Positions 17,109 through 25,725 of a DNA stretch of 64,000 bases are shown piece by piece. This DNA is from Leptonema illini DSM 21528 (lineage in GTDB: Bacteria; Spirochaetota; Leptospiria; Leptospirales; Leptonemataceae): NCBI RefSeq assembly GCF_000243335.1, contig NZ_JH597775.1:85241-149240 (forward strand). Reading direction: 5' to 3'. The translations under genes and the position numbers were made by a program. Position 1 is the stretch's first letter; every line of letters starts with the position of its first letter. The notes under the pieces were generated by a model, which saw nothing but the letters and a program-made list of their open reading frames with translations, had not been told where the DNA came from and ran no database searches.

Positions 17109-18068
17109 ATGATCATCAAGCTTTACGGTGTTCGGGGCTCACTGCCGGCTCCGCTCTTAAACAGAGATCTGCGCTCCCGCCTGAGGGAGATCCTCCGGCT
17201 TGCCGTCGAGCGTCAGCTGAACTCCGTAGATCGTATCGATCCCTTCCTCGATGATCTGCCCGATTACCTCGGCTTTACGACGGGCGGCGATACGACCTGC
17301 ATCACCGTGCGCCGCAACGAAGAGCTTTTCGTCGTCGACGCAGGAACCGGTCTTCGGGTACTTGGCGACGAGCTCCTGCCGGGCCCTGCCGGCCAGGGCA
17401 AGGCCGTTCTGCATATATTCTTCACGCACACCCACTGGGATCATATACACGGACTTCCGTTTTTCAAGCCGCTTTATATTCCCGGCAACGAGATCCATTT
17501 CTATTCCCCGCTGCCAGACCTCGAAGAGCGACTGGCCTACCAGACCGATGAGCGATTCTTTCCCATGCCGTTTCATCGCACGGCCAGTACGAAATTCTTC
17601 CACAGGCTTGACGGAGAACTTGAGATCCGCCCCGGCCTTCTAATCGATACGTATCCGCTCAAGCATCCCGGTGGGTCCTTTGCCTACCGCTTCCGCGAGG
17701 CCGGTCGTAAATTCGTCTTCGCCACCGATGTGGAGTTCAACGGCGACGACCTTCTCGATCGTAACGATCATCTGAATTTCTTCTCAGAGGCCGATCTGCT
17801 CATCCTCGATGCTCAATACACGCTTGATGAGTCGTTCATGAAAATCGACTGGGGCCATACAAGCTTCAGCATGGCCGTGAACTGCGCCGTACACTGGAAA
17901 GTGAAGAACCTCGTTCTCACGCATCACGAACCCGCCTATAACGACCGCCGTATCTACGAAAACTATGAGAACGCCATCGAGCACAGACGTATTCTGAAGC
18001 AGGACCGTCCGCGCATATACCTGGCACGCGAAGGAACCGTCTACCATGTCGGAGATGAAGTCGTATAG
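17109..18068 (+). CDS. Metallo-beta-lactamase-fold hydrolase
   Basis: A 319-residue MBL-fold enzyme. The zinc motif HTHWDH is at residues 107-112, FVVDAGTGLR lies in the first beta sheet, FATDVEFNG supplies the bridging aspartate and LVLTHHEP a later metal histidine. The N-terminus IKLYGVRGSLPAP is typical of the phosphodiesterase/RNase Z-like subgroup sometimes seen with cyclic-nucleotide or response-regulator systems. The substrate cannot be told from sequence. It overlaps the next gene by 23 bp and probably shares an operon with it and mqnD. Confidence 0.9.
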   Translation: MIIKLYGVRGSLPAPLLNRDLRSRLREILRLAVERQLNSVDRIDPFLDDLPDYLGFTTGGDTTCITVRRNEELFVVDAGTGLRVLGDELLPGPAGQGKAVLHIFFTHTHWDHIHGLPFFKPLYIPGNEIHFYSPLPDLEERLAYQTDERFFPMPFHRTASTKFFHRLDGELEIRPGLLIDTYPLKHPGGSFAYRFREAGRKFVFATDVEFNGDDLLDRNDHLNFFSEADLLILDAQYTLDESFMKIDWGHTSFSMAVNCAVHWKVKNLVLTHHEPAYNDRRIYENYENAIEHRRILKQDRPRIYLAREGTVYHVGDEVV

Positions 18069-18480
18069 CCGCGTAAACGGCTGGATGCTTCTTTCTGTAT
18101 TCAGCGTCTGTTCGCTCGTCACTTTCGCTCCAGATCTCTATCATCGCCGGTCGAAAGTGCAACCCGAGCAGACGGGCTTTGCCAGGCTGATCCGCGCCGA
18201 GGATAAAAGCTATTTCGGCTATCATCGCTATTATTTCACGCTGCTTTACAGATCGGGCGACGAAGACGTGCGCTTTGTAACCGCCGTCGACTCCGATCTC
18301 TTTCATTTAAGGAAAGTCGGCGACAACGTCGAGGTGCTCGTTCGATCGGCGCATGACCTGCGCCTTGCTCGCAACGAAAGTGAAAAGCCGGACTACGCGA
18401 CCCTGATGCTTTCGCTCTTTTTCGCAGCCGTCGGCTTTGTTCTTTTATTAAATGGCATACGATACAGGAAAGATACGTGA
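18046..18480 (+). CDS. DUF3592-like membrane protein
   Basis: A 144-residue protein with a membrane segment near each end (about residues 13-29, GWMLLSVFSVCSLVTFA, and 121-138, LMLSLFFAAVGFVLLLNG). Between them is a beta-rich domain (FGYHRYYFTLLYRSGDEDVRF, VGDNVEVLV) of the DUF3592 type. Function is unknown. It overlaps the MBL gene by 23 bp and its stop overlaps the GTG start of mqnD (GTGA), so it is translated as part of this operon. Confidence 0.75.
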   Translation: MSEMKSYSRVNGWMLLSVFSVCSLVTFAPDLYHRRSKVQPEQTGFARLIRAEDKSYFGYHRYYFTLLYRSGDEDVRFVTAVDSDLFHLRKVGDNVEVLVRSAHDLRLARNESEKPDYATLMLSLFFAAVGFVLLLNGIRYRKDT

Positions 18481-19337
18481 AAAGAAACATCACGCTCGGG
18501 CTCTCTCCCTGCCCGAACGACACCTACATATTCCATCATCTTATAAAAGAGGGTTTCGCCGAAAGCAGCGCTACGAGCGGCACAGCCGTGAATCGCATCA
18601 CGGTAAATCCCTTTTTTGCCGATGTTGAGGAACTGAACCGGCGGGCGTTAAACGGCTCCGAGTTGCCCGTCACAAAGGTCTCATGCTTTGCCGCCGCTCT
18701 GGCATCAGAGCACTACGAGATCCTGCCCTCCGGTGGAGCGCTCGGCCATAACTGCGGGCCTCTTCTTGTCAGCAGGCAGAAGCTCTCTTCGCAGGATGAG
18801 CTTCTGGATAGACTGCGCTGCTCTCGCATCCTCATCCCCGGCAAAACGACGACGGCGCATCTGCTTCTCAGGCTTTTCCTGAAAGAACACGGCATCGAGC
18901 ATCCGCTCATCGAAGAGGCGCTGTACAGCGATATTCTGCCGTCGCTGAAACGAGCCGATGCCGATTTCGGCCTGATCATTCACGAGGAGAGATTTACGTA
19001 TCCTTCTTACGGCGTTGATGCGCCGGTCGATCTCGGACAGTGGTGGGAATCGCAGACCGGATTGCCTATTCCGCTCGGTTGCATTCTCGTGCGGCGAGAT
19101 CATCTCGATCTCTTTGACGCCCTCGACCGGGCGATCTGTGAGAGCATCGATCATGCGAAGGCGCATCTTGAAGAAGCCTGGCCTTTTATCAAGTCTCATG
19201 CACAGGCCCTTGAGGATACGGCGATACGATCGCATATCGATCTCTATGTGACCGATTATTCGCGCACCCCCCGAGAAAAAGGAAAGGCGGCCTTCGCGTT
19301 ACTTCGCGAAAAGGCCGTCGGTCTCGTCCTTGATTAA
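18477..19337 (+). CDS. mqnD: 1,4-dihydroxy-6-naphthoate synthase (futalosine pathway)
   Basis: A 286-residue MqnD-family protein. LGLSPCPNDTYIFHHLI at the start, NRRALNGSELPVTKVS, SGGALGHNCGPLLVS and the PGKTTTAHLLLRLF segment are family signatures of the periplasmic-binding-protein-like fold. The enzyme converts cyclic de-hypoxanthine futalosine to 1,4-dihydroxy-6-naphthoate in the alternative menaquinone pathway. The start is GTG 18477, overlapping the previous stop. No other mqn genes are in the window. A strong hairpin follows immediately. Confidence 0.92.
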   Translation: MKRNITLGLSPCPNDTYIFHHLIKEGFAESSATSGTAVNRITVNPFFADVEELNRRALNGSELPVTKVSCFAAALASEHYEILPSGGALGHNCGPLLVSRQKLSSQDELLDRLRCSRILIPGKTTTAHLLLRLFLKEHGIEHPLIEEALYSDILPSLKRADADFGLIIHEERFTYPSYGVDAPVDLGQWWESQTGLPIPLGCILVRRDHLDLFDALDRAICESIDHAKAHLEEAWPFIKSHAQALEDTAIRSHIDLYVTDYSRTPREKGKAAFALLREKAVGLVLD

Positions 19338-19361
19338 GGGCCGGCCCCGGGACCGGCCCTT
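19336..19361. terminator. Bidirectional hairpin between convergent mqnD and antiporter genes
   Basis: A perfect 9-bp stem AAGGGCCGG (19336-19344) and CCGGCCCTT (19353-19361) overlaps the mqnD stop and lies 6 bp from the stop of the convergent gene. It is GC-rich with only a short T tail, so it could serve both strands. Confidence 0.7.
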
Positions 19362-19366
19362 CAAGA

Positions 19367-20665
19367 TCAGGCGAGGAAGAGCAGAGCGACGACGATAAAC
19401 ACCGGCATCAGGATGCCGATCGAATATAGCATGTAGCCGCCGAACGAAGGCATCTTCACGCCCGTTTGCTCGGCAATCGACTTCACCATGAAATTCGGAG
19501 CGTTGCCGATATACGTATTCGCTCCCATAAAGACGGCTCCAAGCGAAATAGCGGCAAGCAGCAGGGCGTCTTTCGCAATAAACTGAGCGATCGTCATATC
19601 GCCCTGCGCCGTCGTCAGGAAAACGAGGTAGGTCGGAGCGTTATCCAGGAAGCTCGAAAAAAGTCCCGTAGCGAAGAAGAACTTCACCGGAGTATCGAGA
19701 CCGAGCTCGGGCCCGTGCACTTTCAGTAAAATCAGAGCAGGAATCATCGTAACGAAGATACCGATAAAGAGCACCGCCACTTCAATGATCGGCTCAAGAT
19801 TGAAATCGTTCGCCTTGCGAAACTCCTCTCGAGTCGTCCACTTAGACAGGATGATCAGGCCGAGCAGAAAGGGAACCTGCATCAGCTTGTAAAACTGGTT
19901 CTCCTGAATGAGCGAACGGAACGGTTCATAGTTCTCGTTCACAAAGGCGACGACGAGCACGACGCCGATCAGCCAGACGATATTAATCGTGCCTTTGATG
20001 GAGATCGGTTCGATATGCGTGACGTCAGAACGAATATCTTTAAGGCTTTCCTGAGCATAGGCCCGTCTGTCCCACAGGAAGTAGACGAGCAGCAGCACGG
20101 CGTTCGTAAAAAGCCACTCAGGGAAGAGCTGGAACGTCCAGGTAAACGGAACTCCGCGCAGATAACCGAGGAAGAGCGGCGGATCGCCAAGCGGCGTCAG
20201 CAGGCCTCCGATATTTGAAACGATAAAGATGAAGAAGATGACCGTGTGAACGACATGCTTTCGCTCTGAATTGGATCGCAGAAGCGGGCGAATGAGCACC
20301 ATCGAAGCGCCTGTCGTTCCGATAAAAGAAGCGAGAAGGCCGCCCGTCGCCAGGAAGAAGACGTTGTTTCGCGGCGTGGCACGAATATCGCCGCGAAGAA
20401 CGATGCCGCCGCTGATATAGAACAGAGCTCCAAGCAACGAAACAAACGGTATATAATCCAGAAGTATCTGATGTTCAAGATCGTGAAAGCGACCGAGCAT
20501 GATCAGATAAATGGCTACGGGAATACCGAGAACAAGAGAGACGATAAGTTTATTCCTGTTCTTATGCCACCAGTGCTCCGCTGCGATGGGCAGCACGGCG
20601 ATGGCAAGCAGAATAAGAACAAAAGGGATCACCGACCAGTAGGCCGGCATAGCCGCTTCATGCAT
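19367..20665 (-). CDS. Sodium:proton antiporter / CitMHS-like transporter
   Basis: A 432-residue integral membrane protein of the ion-transporter superfamily that includes NhaD and the citrate transporters, with about 11-12 membrane segments. Conserved-looking helix-break regions are FIGTTGASMVLIRPLLRSN, NIGGLLTPLGDPPLFLGYLRG in the first half and SSFLDNAPTYLVFL, GANTYIGNAPNFMVKSIAEQ in the second, matching the two inverted repeats of this fold. The exact ion is inferred. It follows the Ca/Na exchanger gene by 3 bp, with its GGAGGT overlapping that gene's stop, so the two antiporters are co-translated. Confidence 0.85.
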   Translation of the reverse strand: MHEAAMPAYWSVIPFVLILLAIAVLPIAAEHWWHKNRNKLIVSLVLGIPVAIYLIMLGRFHDLEHQILLDYIPFVSLLGALFYISGGIVLRGDIRATPRNNVFFLATGGLLASFIGTTGASMVLIRPLLRSNSERKHVVHTVIFFIFIVSNIGGLLTPLGDPPLFLGYLRGVPFTWTFQLFPEWLFTNAVLLLVYFLWDRRAYAQESLKDIRSDVTHIEPISIKGTINIVWLIGVVLVVAFVNENYEPFRSLIQENQFYKLMQVPFLLGLIILSKWTTREEFRKANDFNLEPIIEVAVLFIGIFVTMIPALILLKVHGPELGLDTPVKFFFATGLFSSFLDNAPTYLVFLTTAQGDMTIAQFIAKDALLLAAISLGAVFMGANTYIGNAPNFMVKSIAEQTGVKMPSFGGYMLYSIGILMPVFIVVALLFLA

Positions 20666-20668
20666 GGG

Positions 20669-21682
20669 TCAACCTCCAGAATACCGAAAACCTATATATA
20701 CTATATAAAAGACAAGAAAGACCACCCCCTGCCCGCGATCGAGAACATTCCGACGACCGATAAAGAGAAAACTGAAAAGCATCAGGCTCGCGAGAACGAC
20801 GACCAGGGCATCGATGTTACTGTCGAGAGAAAAAGGAAGAGGCAGAAGCACGGCGCTTGTTGCAAGGACAAAAAGGATGTTGAAGATATTCGAGCCGACA
20901 ACGTTACCGATAGCCAGCTCGGAGTTCCCGCGATAGGTCGCCATGCCCGAGGCCGCCAGCTCGGGCAGTGAGGTGCCGATGGCGAGCACGGTCACGCCGA
21001 TAAAGGATTCGCTGATCTGAAATGCCCGGGCGATCTCAACGGCTCCATTCACGATCCAGTGCCCTCCGACAGGCAGAGCGATCAACCCGACGATAACGTA
21101 GATCACGCTCCGCGGAATAGAAAGGCCGGATTCGGGCATATCATCGTCGGGTGCATAGTGTCCGTTTCGCGCAAGACTGAATATATAATAGAAGAATATA
21201 ATAAAGAATCCCCAGAGCACAAGGCCGTCGTTACGCGCGATCACATTACGCCCTTCTCCATTGAGATAAAGGTCGTTGGCCAGGATAACGACAAGGCCCG
21301 CAGCGAGCAGGCTGAAAGGGATCTCCTTCCATACGGTGCTATCGGTGACGGTCAGCGGACGGATCACGGCGCAGACGCCGAGAATGAGAAGAATATTGGC
21401 GGCATTGCTTCCAAGAACGTTCCCGATGGCAAGATCGGGACTGCCCTGATAGCTCGCCGAAATATTGACGGCAAGCTCCGGCGCCGACGTCCCCATCGAG
21501 ACGAGCGTGAGACCGATCACCAGATCAGAGATCTGCATGCGGCGGGCCAGGCTGATAGCACCCTGAACAAGCCAGTCCGCTCCTTTAAGCAGGAGGAAGA
21601 AACCGGGCAGGAAAAGCAGATAGTTCAGAATTGTGGAATCAGACATCGGCCGGACGATCTCATAGATAGGCGTCGCAGTCAT
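20669..21682 (-). CDS. Calcium/sodium antiporter (CaCA family, YrbG-like)
   Basis: A protein of about 337 residues with ten membrane segments in two inverted halves. Each half has the alpha-repeat of cation/Ca exchangers: GLTLVSMGTSAPELAVN with GNVLGSNAANILLILG in the first, and GVTVLAIGTSLPELAAS with GNVVGSNIFNILFVL in the second. It would export calcium in exchange for sodium or protons across the inner membrane. The start is uncertain: GTG 21724, ATG 21682 and ATG 21646 are in frame and none has a good ribosome site. The last starts closest to the first membrane helix. Confidence 0.88.
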   Translation of the reverse strand: MTATPIYEIVRPMSDSTILNYLLFLPGFFLLLKGADWLVQGAISLARRMQISDLVIGLTLVSMGTSAPELAVNISASYQGSPDLAIGNVLGSNAANILLILGVCAVIRPLTVTDSTVWKEIPFSLLAAGLVVILANDLYLNGEGRNVIARNDGLVLWGFFIIFFYYIFSLARNGHYAPDDDMPESGLSIPRSVIYVIVGLIALPVGGHWIVNGAVEIARAFQISESFIGVTVLAIGTSLPELAASGMATYRGNSELAIGNVVGSNIFNILFVLATSAVLLPLPFSLDSNIDALVVVLASLMLFSFLFIGRRNVLDRGQGVVFLVFYIVYIGFRYSGG

Positions 21683-21851
21683 TATTTTTTCAGGATTGAC
21701 GTCGAAAAAACCCGACAATTTCACTGAAAAGACTGTCTCTTATTATGGAAGACCGGACGGAATAGTGACGCACGGTATCATTCTGGGGCCCTCACCGGTT
21801 GATTTCTTTGAATCGATCGGTGCGTTTCTGAGCCAGATGTCTGAGCTTTGT

Positions 21852-22523
21852 ATGAAAAAATTATTCCCAATTATCACGATGCTCTGGTCGGCCACGCCTC
21901 TCGCCGCGGACAGGCCGTTCACGACGGTGCGCTACATTCTGCCTCTTGAGATCAAGCTGGGCGAATACTATCTTCAGTCTGCCTCACAGAAGCACCTTGA
22001 GGAATCCGGCGGTAGCCTGCGCCTGGGTAGCGAAGATCTATTTTTGCAGCTCTCCGCCGTTCAATCTCGCGAATCCAATCTGCCGGCCACAGGATGGCTT
22101 GTTCCAGGCACAGGCTGGAGCGGATCGGCCGCCGTCCAGAGTTCGCTTCTGAACCTCACCTATCTCAGCCGCGATTCCTTTTTTTCATTCGACATCCGTC
22201 AGGATGCGCGCCGCATTCCTGGAGCGCCGGACGATCTACAGCTGGGAACGGCGCTTTCTTACGGCCACAATATCTCGCCCTTTTTCGCCTTCATGCTCGG
22301 AGTCAAAACGACGGGTTCGGTCGATCCGCTGCGCGCAAGCAGTCTGGTCATCGATTACGGTAAGGTTTTCCTCACGCCGGGGCTTCAACTGCGGAGCCGA
22401 TCGGTCATCGTCGAAACCTTTCTTGAAATGCCCATCTACGCGTACGACCAGAGAACAAAGTACTCCGAGTTTATCATGCCGCATGACGTTCGGGCGAACA
22501 TCGGCATCCGCTACCGGCGCTGA
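21852..22523 (+). CDS. Exported protein, possible outer-membrane beta-barrel
   Basis: A 223-residue protein if it starts at ATG 21852, which gives a good signal peptide (MKKLFPIITMLWSATPLAAD). An ATG at 21837 is also possible. The mature part alternates polar and hydrophobic residues in strand-like runs (VRYILPLEIKLGEYYLQ, FFSFDIRQDARR, SVIVETFLEMPIYAYD) and ends RANIGIRYRR, which fits a small barrel. No family was recognised. It is divergent from the antiporter operon and convergent with the pseudoprotease gene, whose stop is 4 bp away. Confidence 0.7.
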   Translation: MKKLFPIITMLWSATPLAADRPFTTVRYILPLEIKLGEYYLQSASQKHLEESGGSLRLGSEDLFLQLSAVQSRESNLPATGWLVPGTGWSGSAAVQSSLLNLTYLSRDSFFSFDIRQDARRIPGAPDDLQLGTALSYGHNISPFFAFMLGVKTTGSVDPLRASSLVIDYGKVFLTPGLQLRSRSVIVETFLEMPIYAYDQRTKYSEFIMPHDVRANIGIRYRR

Positions 22524-22526
22524 TTC

Positions 22527-24134
22527 TCAGCGGTCTCTGTACAGGGCAGGCAATCGGTATGTGCGCCTGATCCTCTCATTATCCTCGCGCGCCGTCGGGT
22601 CAAGATATACGCGACTTCCATCCGTGAAGAGAATCTCTATCACGGCATTCGGAGTCTGCCGGGCGCTGTTAACGCGATCGATCAGCTCTTTCAGATCACG
22701 AACCTTCTGGCCGTTCACCGATTCAATGATCTCTCCTCCGAATCCCTGGTATCCCTGATTCGCTTGATCGGGCAGCACCTCAGAAAGAATGAGAATGCGA
22801 TCCTTCTCATCGCCGGCAGCGTAGTTCTTCTTCGTATCATAGATGTAAGCAAGCTCAAGGGCGCGACGACGCCAGTCCTTGCCGAACCGGCTCTGCAGAT
22901 AGGGCACGCTCAGCTCAAGAAAGACAAGACCCGTTTCAACAAGATACGGAGGCTGTTCGTCGGGAAGAAGCCAGGGAATCCGCTCGGCGGTGCCGCGATA
23001 TTCGCGCAGGCTGAGTTCCACGTCCTGCTGTTTGCGATCACGTAATATCGTCATTTTAATTCGATCGCCGGGATTCCGGTACTGCCCGCGCACATCCCTT
23101 GTTAATAGAAGCTCGGCTCGCTGTAATCCGAGAAGAGGATCACGATAGAGCCCCTTCTCATCAACGGCCTGGCCGTCAAGAGCGAGCAACACATCGCCCG
23201 ACTTCAGAACCGATGCAGCGGGAGTTTCAGGCAGAACGGAGCCGACGAAGGCGCCACCGGCGCGCAGTCCTTTACCATCCAGGCCAAGGTATGCGCGCAA
23301 CTGCGGATCGACGAGATCCTCGAGCTCGATTCCCTGAACGACGAACCCTCTATAGTGAGCCTCTTTCTGGATAGAAGCCAGAGCTCGGTCACGGAATGCT
23401 TCAATGCGCGAAACAGGCACGGCCACGCCTTTGCCCTGCTGCCCCAGAAAAGCGACGATTCCGGTCAGCTTTCCTCCTTTCAGCAGTATATCGCCGTTCT
23501 GATAACTTTCGCGAGCCGAGAAGACAAAGATGGGCAGCCTGGTAAAGCCGTAGTCAGACGTGATACTGTACTCGATCACCTTCACCGTTTCACGGTAGAC
23601 GCGAAAGAGTCCGTCCGTGCGCGCGGCAATGATCTCATCGCCCTGCACAGGATCGTCACCGAATTCAAACGGAGCGAGGTCCGACAGAAAGCGGGGGTTT
23701 TCCATCCGTAGAATGGCAAGATTCGTCTCCATATCGACGAGCACGGGCCTTGCCTTCTCTCGAGCATAGGAATCGGCGCGACTCACTTCGACGAGCACGG
23801 CATTGCGAATATCATCGGCCTGTATCAGAATCAAGCCGTCGCCGAGCGCCAGGCCAACGACGGTGTAGGCCTCACCGGGCCTGCGAATCCACGGACGCAC
23901 CGGGTCGGTGCGCACCGGCGAAACGCTCACACGCACGACCGAACGCCGGATCGGATCGCCCTTCGCCGTCTGATCCCGGCGCACGCCGTCGGGTCGGTTC
24001 GTTGCGTCGGTTCTGTCCGCCTTCAGGGGTACGCGCACCGGCTTTGATTCCGTAACCTTAATCGGAGCACCCTCAAGCGTCGCCACAAAGGCAACAAGGA
24101 GCAGAGAGACTGATAACGTCTGAAACGATTTCAC
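22527..24134 (-). CDS. HtrA-like pseudoprotease with PDZ domains
   Basis: A 535-residue exported protein (signal peptide MKSFQTLSVSLLLVAFVATLEG) built like the HtrA protease encoded just upstream, but with the catalytic residues lost. The position of TNAHVV reads QADDIRNAV, the aspartate strand is kept (DMETNLAILRM), and the serine motif GNSGGP is replaced by SYQNGDILL. PDZ-like segments follow (GAFVGSVLPETPAASVLKSGDVLLALDG; GGEIIESVNGQKVRDLKEL). It overlaps the active paralogue by 4 bp. It is probably a regulatory or substrate-binding partner in a mixed periplasmic complex; that role is inference. Confidence 0.85.
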   Translation of the reverse strand: MKSFQTLSVSLLLVAFVATLEGAPIKVTESKPVRVPLKADRTDATNRPDGVRRDQTAKGDPIRRSVVRVSVSPVRTDPVRPWIRRPGEAYTVVGLALGDGLILIQADDIRNAVLVEVSRADSYAREKARPVLVDMETNLAILRMENPRFLSDLAPFEFGDDPVQGDEIIAARTDGLFRVYRETVKVIEYSITSDYGFTRLPIFVFSARESYQNGDILLKGGKLTGIVAFLGQQGKGVAVPVSRIEAFRDRALASIQKEAHYRGFVVQGIELEDLVDPQLRAYLGLDGKGLRAGGAFVGSVLPETPAASVLKSGDVLLALDGQAVDEKGLYRDPLLGLQRAELLLTRDVRGQYRNPGDRIKMTILRDRKQQDVELSLREYRGTAERIPWLLPDEQPPYLVETGLVFLELSVPYLQSRFGKDWRRRALELAYIYDTKKNYAAGDEKDRILILSEVLPDQANQGYQGFGGEIIESVNGQKVRDLKELIDRVNSARQTPNAVIEILFTDGSRVYLDPTAREDNERIRRTYRLPALYRDR

Positions 24135-25693
24135 TGAGCTTTCTCCATTCTCACACGGCGATCTTCGCGAAGAGAGTATGACTTCCGTATTCTTTCATTG
24201 GCCGCCCTCACATCAAGCGATCGCAGAACGAGCGGCCTGTTCACGTCTTCGAACTCCACGACGACGCTTTCTTCGGACGTTACGGCACGATCGAATCGTA
24301 TCACGAACTCGCGAAAGTTGCGCACCTTCTGACCGTTTACGCTACGAACGAGACGGTAACCGTAGCTGCTTGTATACAGGTTTACGGAATCGTTCAACCT
24401 ACCCGTTAAAACGACCTCTTCCTCTTTTTCCTGAAAGGCCTTTGATACGATTCTGTAGAAATAACGATAGAAGATTTCAGAGCGATCGTTATTCAACCAC
24501 TCCTGCGAATAGGTTCTCATGAGATTCGCATCAAGAGGTTGAAAGACAAGGCCGGCCTGCACATAGTATTGAGGCGGCTGTTCATATTCTCTTCGCTGGT
24601 AATCATATATATTCGTTCGCCGGGCCGGGAACTCCACGGTAAGCAGCTGGCCGTCCCTGAAGATGCGGGCCTTCACAACCTCGCCCTCGTTCAGATGGTC
24701 GACAAGCTCCACATAGGAATAGAGAGTATTATCGATCATCACCTCGCCCGATTCAGAAATCGGATGGTCCATGATCTCAAGCAGCACGTCGCCGGCGCGG
24801 ATCTTACCCTCGGCGCTCGTTCCGGGCAGAACACGCGTCACAAAGACGCCCGTATCCTCAAGCTCTGCCGGAAGCTTCAAAGCGCGGCGCATGACCGGAT
24901 TCTCAGTCGAAGTGGAGTGAATGCCGAGCTCCACATATCCTCGATAGACGCCGTTTTTTTCCACCTCTCGCAAAAAGCGTCGGATGACGACGGGCGGTAT
25001 CAGGTAGCCGAGGTTCTCGCCGCCGCGCAGGGCCTGGAAGGCCACGCCGATCACCCGACCGTTTTGAATGGCCGGCCCGCCCGAATTCCCGGGGTTGATC
25101 GCCGCATCCACCTGAATCGTCAGATGGGAATCGATACCGCTATGAGCATAGGTATCCATATCGATTCGCGAAACCACGCCCCGCGTAATCGAAAGCCGAT
25201 TCCCACCGATCGGGAAACCGACAACGACGACGGGGCTGCTCAGTGCCGGCAGCTCGCCGATGACAAGAGGCTGCGCCCCCTGGAAGAAATTCGGATCCTC
25301 AACCTGAAGCATTGCCAGGTCGCAATCATGGGCGATATGCAGTAGCTTTGCCCGGAACTCTTTTTTCTGGTCGGGCCGCTTCACGTTGATATTCACCGCG
25401 CCGCTGACCACGTGGGCGTTCGTCAGAATGCGATTTCCCTCTATAATAAAGCCGGTGCCGCCCGAACGCTCCACTGAGGGATCATTCCAGGGCATCCCGT
25501 AATCGTAGCTGAATGAGTCGACCCGGATGCTGACAACGGACCTCTCGACCGGAACGTTGCCGATCCCGCCGTTGTCGGCCGGTAAAAGCCCCGGCAGTAA
25601 TAGCAGGCAAAAAAGAGAAAGTCGAACCAGGTTTCCCGAAAAAGAAAGCGAAAACAGACGGTTTCCAGAGCGCATCCATCGCAGGCTGCGCAT
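24131..25693 (-). CDS. HtrA/DegP-like serine protease with PDZ domains
   Basis: A 520-residue exported trypsin-fold protease. The catalytic triad is visible: His in ILTNAHVV, Asp in HDCDLAMLQV, Ser in NPGNSGGPAIQNG. A PDZ domain follows (GVFVTRVLPGTSAEGKIRAGDVLLEI), and a second PDZ-like region near the C-terminus contains RLVRSVNGQKVRNF, a motif shared with the downstream paralogue. The start at ATG 25693 has GCAGGT six bases upstream; a longer ATG at 25804 lies inside thrS. The signal anchor is LVRLSLFCLLLLPGLLPA. It would degrade or refold damaged envelope proteins. Confidence 0.9.
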   Translation of the reverse strand: MRSLRWMRSGNRLFSLSFSGNLVRLSLFCLLLLPGLLPADNGGIGNVPVERSVVSIRVDSFSYDYGMPWNDPSVERSGGTGFIIEGNRILTNAHVVSGAVNINVKRPDQKKEFRAKLLHIAHDCDLAMLQVEDPNFFQGAQPLVIGELPALSSPVVVVGFPIGGNRLSITRGVVSRIDMDTYAHSGIDSHLTIQVDAAINPGNSGGPAIQNGRVIGVAFQALRGGENLGYLIPPVVIRRFLREVEKNGVYRGYVELGIHSTSTENPVMRRALKLPAELEDTGVFVTRVLPGTSAEGKIRAGDVLLEIMDHPISESGEVMIDNTLYSYVELVDHLNEGEVVKARIFRDGQLLTVEFPARRTNIYDYQRREYEQPPQYYVQAGLVFQPLDANLMRTYSQEWLNNDRSEIFYRYFYRIVSKAFQEKEEEVVLTGRLNDSVNLYTSSYGYRLVRSVNGQKVRNFREFVIRFDRAVTSEESVVVEFEDVNRPLVLRSLDVRAANERIRKSYSLREDRRVRMEKAQ

Positions 25694-25725
25694 CCGGACC
25701 TGCAGGTCGAGTATTATTTCAAGTT

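Noticed and set aside
21059-21727. A 222-codon plus-strand frame
   Set aside because: It is antisense to the Ca/Na exchanger with its conserved alpha-repeats, and it is full of charged low-complexity sequence.
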